In this document: in pieces, positions 55,691-64,000 of the stretch
Numbering within the stretch: position 1 is the stretch's first letter
How the letters are laid out: each line of letters starts with the position of its first letter
DNA from: Hemerocallis citrina
Taxonomy: Eukaryota; Streptophyta; Magnoliopsida; Asparagales; Asphodelaceae
Direction of reading: 5' to 3'
Assembly (NCBI GenBank): GCA_017893485.1
Contig: CM030368.1
Location: 114,737,720 to 114,801,719 of the forward strand
DNA: 64,000 nucleotides
The notes under the pieces: model-generated
Database searches by the model: none
The model's input: only the letters and a program-made list of their open reading frames with translations
Told to the model about the DNA's origin: nothing
Translations under genes and position numbers: made by a program

Positions 55691-56240
55691 TGATCCCAAC
55701 AAGCATCTTAAAGTCAATAGGAGTAGCACAATAATTCCGCAGCGAGAATATGCATACCAGGAGAATATGGGCCGTCTCCCGGTCCATTAGCCCAACCATA
55801 TTCACAATCAAAGCTTGCTTGCAGTTCAAGAAGAAGGGGATTTCTGGCAAGTTATAGTGGTCAGTCAGATCCTCCCAAGTCAGGGATTAGTTGCTAATTC
55901 TATTCATTGACTATGATAATCTCTAACCGAATCTTAAAAGGATACCTTTCTGGTCTATCTTTTATAATTGATTTTTATCTTATAAATACCCTCTCCCTTC
56001 TCATTCAAGGGTAATCAATATTTTCTCCACTAAAATCTCTAATCATTATTCTGGTGACTAACTTAAGCGTCAGATGGTCTTATGCCGGAATAACTTCCGG
56101 TTTGAGACTTTTTGCAAGTTTCTAGGCATTTTCCAGCTAGCCGGATCCAGATTTTGATCGACGGTCCAGATCGCAGCTTTCTTCCTTAATAAAAGAACTC
56201 ATATCTGATTGGTCCCACACCAAAATTGACAGCAACGGAA
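55691..56240 (+). repeat. 5' LTR of element D
   Basis: Carries a TATA box (TATAAATACCCTC, about 55982) and a leader with TCATTATTCTGGTGACT. The PBS-like sequence begins at 56241. Confidence 0.75.
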
Positions 56241-56384
56241 TTGGAGCCGACTGCCGGAAACAAATGAAGATGTGAGCCCTCGTCTAGAAACAAACAAAGA
56301 GGTGTGAATGAGAAGGGGCCGAAGAAATCCCAGAAGCATGAGTCTGAATAGTGTCGTCCTCCTTCTGTCCCTTACTTCGACAAA

Positions 56385-58054
56385 TTCACCCTGCTTAATA
56401 CCAGTATATCGACAGTCCTCATTGAAATTGAAGGAGACGGATTACTCCGCCCCCCTCCTAAGATGAACCCAGTGAACAAGATAAGGGATAAGAGCCAATG
56501 GTTCAGATTCCATAAGGATCACGACCATGACACAGAGGAATGTTGATCCCTCAAAGATGAGATTGAAACTCTTATTCTCCGCGGTAACCTCGTCAAGTAC
56601 ACCTAAAAGGACACGATTTAGACCACACCGTTTCGATGGGCCAACAAACGTGCAGAGAAAGATCCCATGCTCTGAACCTCTGGACATTCTTCATTCCATC
56701 GATGGAGGTCCTATGGGAGGGGAGTCTAACTCCTATCGAAAGGCCTTCGTCCGAAAGGTCAACTCATTGCAAATCCCCTCCCCCCGGCCAGAAGCTGGAT
56801 AGTTCTAATAACCTTGTAGCTCGGTGAACACTCTCTTCCTAGAGGCTTTTAAAGGCCTCAAAATATCTAGGGACCGTTTGAAACCCGCTGAGTACACCCT
56901 TTATGGGTTTTCGAGGTCTCCGGTCCAGATCGATGGGATTGTTACCCTCGATGTGACGACCGGCAAAGCCCCTACTATCCGGACTGAAGCCATGGACTTC
57001 ATGGTTGTTAATGTGAAGGTCGCGTAGAATGCCATTTTCGGCCGCCCTGGCCTAGTGGCTCTCAATGCCGTAACATATGCATTTCACTTGAAGATGAAAT
57101 TCGGGAGAAATCAAGGAAAGTCAAGACGTGGCTCATACTTGTTACACGACTAGAATGGGGGCTTCGTCCTCCCTCTCGAAGCCTTGGTGCACCCACATGT
57201 GGATGCATCAGGGGTTTTGGTCCTCTCACTTAAAGCCTTGGAGATCCCTCAAGAGAGGAATCAGGTTGTATCCGAAGTCGTCGATGAACTAGAGGAAATC
57301 CCCTTCTTCCATGGAAACCAGTCCAAATATTTTCTAGTTACCCAAGCTCTCTCTTACCGAATCAAAGAGCAACTTGTTAGTTGCATTAGGAAGAATCATG
57401 ATCTGTTCGCTTGGACTGCCGCTGACATGTCTGGCATCTTAGAAAACCTGATCATATATTGCCTAAGTGTGAATCCGGATGTCAAGCCGGTCCAATAGAA
57501 GCATCGCAAGTTCGCTAACAGTAGGCAAAGAGCAGTTAAAGAAGAAGTCGACAAACTCCTAGCTGCTATCTTCATTCAGGAAGTCAGCTGTTCCGAATAA
57601 CTGGCCAATGTCGTCAAGGTGAAGAAGCCTAATGGTAAGTGGATAATTAGCATCGACCTCACTGACTTGAATAGAGCATGCTCGAGAGGCCATTTTTCTC
57701 TTCCTAGCATTGATGCCTTGATTCATGCCACATTCGGGCATGAGCTATAAGCTTCATGGATGCTTTATCGGGGTACAACCAGATCCGAATGTTCCTTCCC
57801 GACATTCCGAAGATATCCTTCATCACCGACCAAGGCCTCTACTATTATCGTGTATTGCCCTAGTGAAGAATGCTAGAGCTACTTACCAGCGGTTAGTGAA
57901 CAAAAAGTCTTCAAAGATCATATCAGTTGAAATATGGAGGTTTATGTGGACGACATGCTTATAAAAAGCCTTGAGAGGGATGACCATGTGACTGACCTCC
58001 AAGAAGCCTACAATATTCTACGAAATCACATGAGGCTGAATCCCGATGCCTGCA
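56385..58054 (+). pseudogene. Element D gag-pol remnant
   Basis: Translated pieces show FRFHKDHDHDTEEC followed by LKDEIETLI, typical of Gag C-termini in this Gypsy group. Next come traces of the protease-downstream region (HFRPPWP, resembling LGRPWL), EEVDKLLAA, VVKVKKPNGKWIISIDLTDL and MEVYVDDMLIKSLERDDHVT from reverse transcriptase. The pieces lie in all three frames, with frequent stops (for example 56824-57027 and 57184-57498 are only fragments). The trace ends near the RLNP motif at about 58054, where a B-family LTR begins. Confidence 0.8.
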
Positions 58055-60501
58055 GCACACCCCATCACCACTTGCAGCCACTGCCGATGCCGTCGCCTTC
58101 GCTGTTCCTGTGTCTCTTGCCGTGAGTGTTATTGTCTCTAGTGTTGCCATTTTCCTTGATTCAAACCCAATCTTGTATATTTTGTCATATGCATACACTA
58201 CATGAACACATGATTAGAAACATGTATCTAGAAAATGATGATGTGAATGTTTACGATTGAATGTGATTTTTTTCGTGAAATTAAACACCATGACTATAAT
58301 AATCTTGCCTTGTTGATGATAGAGTTTCATCCTGATAATTGAGTAGAATTTTCCTGTTGATTTATTTGCCATGATATTATATGCTTGCTTATTATTTTTG
58401 GTTGTCAAATAATAATAATCTAGCTGTTGGTCTGCTGTCTATTCTATGTTGCAGTGAGTTTTCGACCCAGCTGCTGTTTTAATTTAATAGAGCTTTGTAA
58501 ACATCATTTGTCGATTTTTAATCTATTTTCAGAACTTTTTACAGATCTAAATTTCGATTTATAAACTGTAAGTTATTATATTTTTAATACTACTAGGTTT
58601 TCAATTTCTAGATTTTTGTCTAAATCTATTAAAATAAAATGTTAACAGTAGAAGTTGAACTTGAAATTTTATATTTTGTTACTAAACATGACTAGGAGTC
58701 ACACTATTATATTTTAAGATTATTTGATAATTTTTCAGACCTATTATAAATGTGAAAACTTGACCCTAGGTTACTGTTAGAATACTAGTTCAGTAAAAAA
58801 CCAGAATTTTGACCTAACTACAGATAATATTTTAAAACTTATTGAATAAGAGTTGTAGTCTTGTGTGTCTGGAATTCAGATCATCTGATGGTTTTGCAAC
58901 TGACCTACAGATTGCAAGATATTCAGATTTACGTACAGTCACGTCTGAATTCCAGAATGCAATCTAAAAATACATCACCCTACTTAATTAATTAAAACAG
59001 TTGATCAAATATAAGTAATAAAATCTGAGATTAATTTTGTTGTTACTGAACACTGTTAAGAGTTAAAATATGATTTTTACGAGATTTTCAAATGATTTTA
59101 ATCAATTTTTATTTACAAGAATTTTGACCATAACATGCTTCCTGAATATGTAACCAGTCAAGAATAAACTTATAGGCCTAGTTTCTGTATTTATTATATA
59201 TCGTATGAATATGCGTTGAAACTGGCAGAGTGTCTACTTTTCAGAATCTCTGACGGAACTTGATTTGCTTTCCTATAGCAACGGGGAAGTTGATTTTTGT
59301 ACAATAACCTCTTGCTGTCCAGAATGTGTTTTGTGTTTTTAAGTGTATCCATGTTTGATTTTGCATCTAAGGAATAGAATTAGTTATACCATGCATTGCA
59401 TAGCTTGGCCATCTCTTTGACATCATTTTAAAATTTCTTTATCTATTGCATGTCCACATTTGAGTATAATAAAATATTAACAAGCTGGGGTAAGTAAGGG
59501 TCGACTTGGTAGTGAACAATCAGAGACTGTATTTGGAATGGCCCCTTGTTCTCGATTGTTTATTGTCATGGATTGTGGATTGTTTATCGTGGATTATTGA
59601 TTGTTACATGATTGTTTATTGTGCCGAAGACATGATCTGTTGAGTTCACCACTATATTCTAAATGATGATTGTTTGTATGCACCGAACCTGTGGTATGGG
59701 ATACAGTATTACGTGCATTAGATAGGATAGTTAAAAGAATAAACATAGGATTGACACTTGCATTCTTGATCATGATTATTGTTATTGGCCTTGAATCGTT
59801 GATTTCAGTCATTGTTTATTGCATCGTTAATTCTAGACCTTGAGTTTTATTATCATCCCTTGTTATTGATCTTGACCTTATCTAGTTCAGTACTTCTTGA
59901 TATACCATGTATCCTTGTTTCTTTGCTTCTACTACTTGCTGTCCGTAACTTGCTCTAACGGACAATTTTTTCCTACCTCTAGTTAATGAGTTTGCAGGTA
60001 CCAGAGGAAATTTGACCCAAGAACTTAGTGAGCAAATTTTCTGAAGAATGGAGCTGAACCATTAGATTGCTATAGTTATTTCATGTTATTTGTTTATTTT
60101 ATTATTTTCGTCGTACTTTGTATTCCGGGCTTGTATGACCTGAACTTTACTTTTCTCTCAGATGTTAGATATTACTTTGTGAATTTATTTCATAATTATT
60201 TTGGAGTTTATTCATTGTTTATGTGACTATTTCTTTCTTGCGTGGTTGTGATCTTTTGTATATTGTTGAGTTAATCTGTTACAGCTATGGATGATGTTCT
60301 ATCATTCGCTGAACTTTGTGAATTTATTTCATGATTATTTTGGAGTTTATTCATCGTTTATGTGATTATTTCTTTCTTGCGTGGTTGTAATCTTTTGTAT
60401 ATTGTTGAGTTAATCTGTTACAGCTATGGATGATGTTCTATCATTCGCTGAGCCTTTGTTACGTGCTCGTATTCTCGTATTTTGAGAAGCGGAGCGTGAC
60501 A
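58055..60501 (+). mobile_element. LTR B4 (+ strand), 5' truncated, inserted in element D
   Basis: Collinear with B3: the CAAGCTGGGGTAAGTAAGGG block at about 59480 corresponds to 18119, ACTTGCTCTAACGGACAAT at about 59949 to 28531, and the end GCGGAGCGTGACA is at 60501. Two near-identical ~120-bp units at about 60183-60310 and 60311-60440 form a local tandem duplication. The promoter-proximal part is missing. No PBS follows, and no target duplication was identified. Confidence 0.65.
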
Positions 60502-60535
60502 AAATAATATATTTAAATTTTTGGGGTGTTACACA

Positions 60536-61285
60536 TGATCCCAACACGCATATTTAAGTCAACAAGGTTAGTACACTAATTCCACAGCGAGAACAGGTCT
60601 ACCAGGAGAATATGACCTGTCTCGAGGCCCATTAGCCCAACCTGATCCACAATCCCAAGAAGGAGATTTTCAGCCAGTTACAACTGTCTGTCAGATCCTC
60701 CTAAATCAGGGATTAGTTGCTAATTCTATCCCGTTATTGTGATAATCTTTAATGGAATCTTAAAAAGATACATTTCTGATCTATCTTCTGTAACTGATTT
60801 CTATGCTATAAATACCCTCTCCTTCCACCAGTCATAGACATTTAATATTTAGGAAAATGACCAAATAGCACCCAAAGTTTATCCTAATTTCCAAATAGTG
60901 CCTAAATTTACACACTTTTTTCACTCAACAGTAAAATATAAGTGATTTTTGGGAATTAAGGCAAACTTCATATGCTATTTGGGTATTATAAAAACGTTGG
61001 GTGCTTTTTGAGAATTAAGGTGAACTTTGGGTGTTATTTCGTCCTTAACCCTTAATATTGTTTTCACTAAAAATCCTAATCATTATTCTGGTGACTGACT
61101 TGATTGTCGGAGGGTTTACGTCAGAATAATTTCCGGTGTGGGACTTTTTGCAGGTTCACAGGCATTTTTCAGCCATCCAGATCTAAATCTTGATCGACGG
61201 TCCAGATCTAAATCTTGATCGAGATCGTAGCTTTCTCCCTCAATAAAAGAACGTATATCTGATTGCTCGCTCACCAAATTAGGAA
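60536..61285 (+). repeat. 3' LTR of element D with a nested MITE
   Basis: Matches 55691-56240 across most of its length, with the 202-bp MITE at 60850-61051 inserted. A short duplication of CTAAATCTTGATCGA occurs at 61181-61225. Confidence 0.75.
60850..61051. mobile_element. 202-bp MITE in the D 3' LTR
   Basis: The ends carry CAAATAGCACCCAAAGTT and its near-inverse AACTTTGGGTGTTATTTCG. The 8-bp sequence TTAATATT occurs on both sides (60842-60849 and 61052-61059). The D 5' LTR shows the empty site near 56028. An 8-9-bp duplication fits hAT or MULE-type origin. Confidence 0.82.
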
Positions 61286-61356
61286 CAACAAAAAACGGAA
61301 GAATTTTATTCATTCAATTATTGATGGTGGGGATCTTAGTAAAATTATGGACCTCC

Positions 61357-62131
61357 TGTTAGGAATTTTGCTGCTCAGTTTGCGACAACCGATCACTACG
61401 AACAAACCACCAAGCAATTGCAGATCAAACCAAACATACAAAGCACACAATTTTGTCCCGGTTTGGGCGAACTCTAATTCGGGGGAGAAATAACCAAGGT
61501 ATTATTCAACTAGAGAATATACAAGTGTTACAAACTCTCTTACCAAGAACCTGTCTTATCTCTCAAGATTCACTAGAAGATATTCTAAGTTGTTTATAAT
61601 GGAGAATTCTCAATAAAGTACTTTTCTCTCTTTTGCTCTTTACACGCTCTTGCTTCTCAAAGGAGGCTGTTATGAACATATATAGAGATATAGAGAAATC
61701 CTCGGTGGTGGTCTTGATGCAATAACCGTCCAATATACTCTGAAGAGAAATCTACATGATAGGAACTGTGCGATCTAACATGGAGAAGAATATGTGCTCA
61801 AACAAATCACCTAGACCCAGGCCCAAAACTACCGCTGCGACGCTGTCGGTCGACTGCTCCCCAAGGGCGGTCGATTATAATGAGTCGATTCCAATCCAGA
61901 GAGCCGAGACGGTCGACTGCACAATATCACAGTCGACACAGTCGACTGTCAATTTATTTCCAGCATGCACAACTACTTCTTCCAACGACGCTTCGACCAT
62001 CTTTTCGCTTCCTAGTCTTCTCTTAACATCGAACCATAGTGTGCAAGACACAATCCCAACGCCTCTCTCGTTAGGGCATTTCGGCGAGCAACACTTTTCT
62101 ACATGAATTTCTCCAGCACTTGTCTCTACAT
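61357..62131 (+). mobile_element. Possible solo LTR G with GTCGACT boxes
   Basis: The sequence from TGTTAGGAATTTTGC to about CTCTACA resembles an LTR: a leader-like region and a TATATA near 61679. It carries paired boxes GGTCGACT/GGTCGATT at 61848/61869 and GGTCGACT/AGTCGACA at 61911/61931, plus AGTCGACT at 61940. A 24-bp direct repeat (CTACATGAATTTCT) lies at its end. No target duplication was confirmed. Confidence 0.35.
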
Positions 62132-62194
62132 GAATTTCTGAAGCCTTGTAATTTGCTAATCTATTATTTTTTCCATTTCCACTGTCTTAACTCC

Positions 62195-62535
62195 ACTTGT
62201 GAAATATAGGATTTAGACATGTTTTTCCTAATTAGACAAGGATATCTCATGGAGCTTCTAATTTGGAAGAGGAAACCAGGAAGGACAAAGAAGAGACAAA
62301 AATGCGGATGAGCTTATATCGAGCAAGAAGCTACCTCTAATAAAGAGATGAGCATCAAAGACAAACCTCAAAGATGCAGGAGGTGTTCTGAATGGTGACA
62401 GAAACAAGGAGGCTGCATGCAAAAATGTCTGCAACTGAGCCAGAATTTGGTAGGAGTGGTGGTAGTGCTAAGCTTCCGAATCTTGCAGCATCTACTCAAC
62501 CTACTGCACCAGCTAGCAGCCAAGCGGCAGTTTGA
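62195..62535 (+). other. Exon-like segments, protein unassigned
   Basis: Two codon-like stretches are seen. One near 62245-62335 reads LEEETRKDKEETKMRMSLYR before a stop. The other, about 62396-62533, reads HAKMSATEPEFGRSGGSAKL and ends QPTAPASSQAAV at a stop. Composition is coding-like, but no family is recognised and no proper splice pair could be assigned. They might be relics of a host gene or a captured fragment. No similarity to PAA1 is seen. Confidence 0.25.
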
Positions 62536-63713
62536 AGCTCACAAGGAGAACACTTCGGCGGTGTGTGCAAGTAGAGGAATGGGGAAGACTGAAAGAAGAG
62601 GTAAGAGCGGAAGACGAAGTGGGCTAAGCACCGCAGACAGCAATTCAGCGAGAAAATTGACTACGTAAATGCTGACTTGTTATGTTTCTCCCCAGTGGTT
62701 AAGAGATACTTAGACCACTAGCATGTGCACGACAGATGTTTTATTTTAAATGAAGAACAGTTTTTTTCCTTTGTTGACAATATTCAAAGTCTTTACAAAG
62801 ACCAAAGTACTAAATTTAACAAATCTACTTGGAAAACATAGAAAGCAAAACCCCTTAGGAGCTCCAAAGGACTCCGTTAACTTAGGTCATCAGTGGTGTG
62901 GCAGAAATGTTTGTTTCCGATACCAAAGGTTGCACCCGGTCACCTCTAGAATCTAATAAAAACAGTGTGATCTCAGCCTAATCTGTTCTTCACATTAAAA
63001 CTTCACTCTGTTCCTCAAGAGTTGCAATCTTTCATCCAGATTATGATCTGAGAACAACTATTGATTCCTCCATTTCCACCATACAGATATAGAGTAGGCA
63101 AGAATCGTTCTGTGAATTTGGAACCAGCATTTAATCTTTCTTTTATCTGCCATCACCATTTTTAGTTGAGTAAGTGATGCCACCTCAGTCATCTTCGTGC
63201 AACTGGAAATACCTTGCTTGCAACTGGAGTTGCACTGCAAGCGTGTTTGGCTGAAAACACAGTTGCATTGAAACTTCAGTTTACACTTGAAAGAAAGTGG
63301 ATAGAACAGAGGACAAATTTGAGAAAATAGAAATGCCTGTTACAGTGAGCACATCGTACGACGTCAAAAAATTACTGCAAATTTGAACACATCATAACTG
63401 GAAAAGAATACAGGAAATTTTACCTCAATATCCATTTATTTGCAACACTTGCAAAATTACTACCACCATGTACATATTAACCATAAAATATCGTGTGTCA
63501 AAATTCCACATGTTCTGTATTAACTATTAATTGCATGCTTCGCCAAAATATACTTTGCAGTTCACTATCTTTGATATTCGAATTGATTAGTAAACTGCAT
63601 TCCTTGGTTATACAGATCCTTGGGCTACCATTTATCTTCTACAAACAAGTGGACTCCAAGGATCAAACCCTATAGCCAGGCGGCTTCATATCTTCAAAAA
63701 TAGAAGAATTGTT
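62536..63713. other. Unassigned intergenic or intronic DNA
   Basis: No coding domain, LTR or clear inverted repeat is recognised. CAACTGGAGTTGCACTGCAA near 63220 resembles a MITE-type TTGCACTGCAA signature also present near 21140-21180. Confidence 0.35.
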
Positions 63714-63957
63714 TTCCAAAATGACTCACTTTTTGAAAATATTTACCAAACCGACCCACTTTTGAAAATATTTACCAAACTGACCCACTCGCTATCGAGT
63801 TTGGTGAAATCACCGTCGTTGTCTGAGATAGCGAGTTTAGTGTTAATAGTTTTTCCCCATTTTAGACTAAAATTTGGAGGAAATATTTCAAAGTAGGACT
63901 CGCTGTCTCAAACAACGAGCGTGTTTGTATGACATTCGCTGTTGGAGACAACAACTC
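63714..63957 (-). mobile_element. MITE-like repeat family F, copy 2
   Basis: Contains GACCCACTTTTGAAAATATT, TTTACCAAAC and GTCTCAAACAACGAG, the inverse of motifs at 33235-33480. It is directly followed by a B-family terminus. Confidence 0.5.
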
Positions 63958-63959
63958 TT

Positions 63960-64000
63960 TGTCACGCCCCGCTTCGCAAAAGGATACGGAGTACGAGTAC
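63960..64000 (-). mobile_element. Start of a fifth B-family LTR (cut by window end)
   Basis: TGTCACGCCCCGCTTCGCAA matches the left termini of B1 (6037) and B2 (6713). Only 41 bp are inside the window. No PBS lies to its left, so it is not linked to an internal region on that side. Confidence 0.75.

Larger units (their letters stand above)
55691..61285 (+). mobile_element. Degenerate Ty3/Gypsy element D with both LTRs
   Basis: The 5' LTR (55691 to about 56240) and 3' LTR (60536 to about 61285) share their whole course from TGATCCCAACA to the TAAAAGAAC block near the end, with many differences. A PBS-like TTGGAGCCGACTGCCGG follows the 5' LTR. The internal region retains gag, protease and reverse-transcriptase traces full of stops (56385-58054), then is cut by LTR B4. 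The rest of pol is missing. LTR divergence is much greater than in the chromovirus, so this is an old insertion. Confidence 0.8.

Noticed and set aside
57184..57498. Stand-alone host gene
   Set aside because: It is a fragment of the degenerate element D polyprotein between protease and reverse transcriptase, with other fragments in adjacent frames.
62750..62956. Possible PAA1 downstream exon
   Set aside because: The frame has no similarity to P-type ATPase membrane or catalytic motifs.

Overview
This is a repeat-dense window of nuclear DNA from a flowering plant, probably a eudicot. The evidence is GT-AG introns, plant Copia and Ty3/Gypsy retrotransposons, CACTA, hAT, MULE-like and Helitron elements, a tRNA-derived SINE, and one recognisable host gene. 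No bacterial genes, tRNA or rRNA genes or CRISPR arrays were seen. The species cannot be named from this sequence.

Host content is small. Three in-phase exons on the + strand (34459-34770, 34902-34955, 43636-43789) encode the N-terminus of a chloroplast-envelope copper-transporting P1B-ATPase of the PAA1/HMA6 type: a transit-peptide-like leader, a Gly-rich linker and a heavy-metal-binding domain with a CGGC copper site. Intron 2 is about 8.7 kb and full of transposons. No membrane or ATPase-core exon was found in the 20 kb downstream, so either intron 3 is very long or the gene is truncated. A possible first exon of an unidentified - strand gene lies at 32904-33010.

Layout. (1) 1-1.74 kb: TA microsatellites, a Helitron remnant and two MITE copies. 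(2) 1.74-32.29 kb: nested long LTRs. LTR family B (about 3.5 kb, - strand copies B1 and B2, + strand copy B3) has been hit by two family-A solo LTRs (10884-13756, TSD ATTAG; 28720-32051, TSD GGTCT) and by a 9.8-kb CACTA transposon (18605-28415, TSD ACC). The CACTA element carries exon fragments of at least three unrelated genes and was itself hit by a young Copia element (22156-27004). (3) 33.2-34.4 kb: a MITE-like repeat, then an 838-bp foldback element made of nested palindromes, ending about 70-80 bp before the PAA1 start codon. (4) 34.9-43.6 kb: PAA1 intron 2 with two hAT-type MITEs, a SINE, two head-to-head Helitrons and further MITEs. (5) 43.8-64.0 kb: a young Gypsy chromovirus on the - strand (45476-53168, TSD TAAAG, LTRs about 99.5% identical), a degenerate Gypsy element (about 55691-61285) broken by another B-family LTR, LTR-like remnants, and the start of a fifth B copy at the window end.

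The strongest leads are the foldback element next to PAA1, the gene-capturing CACTA element, and a recurrent motif of paired GTCGAC-core boxes about 20-21 bp apart (two helical turns) found in several otherwise different LTR-like repeats.
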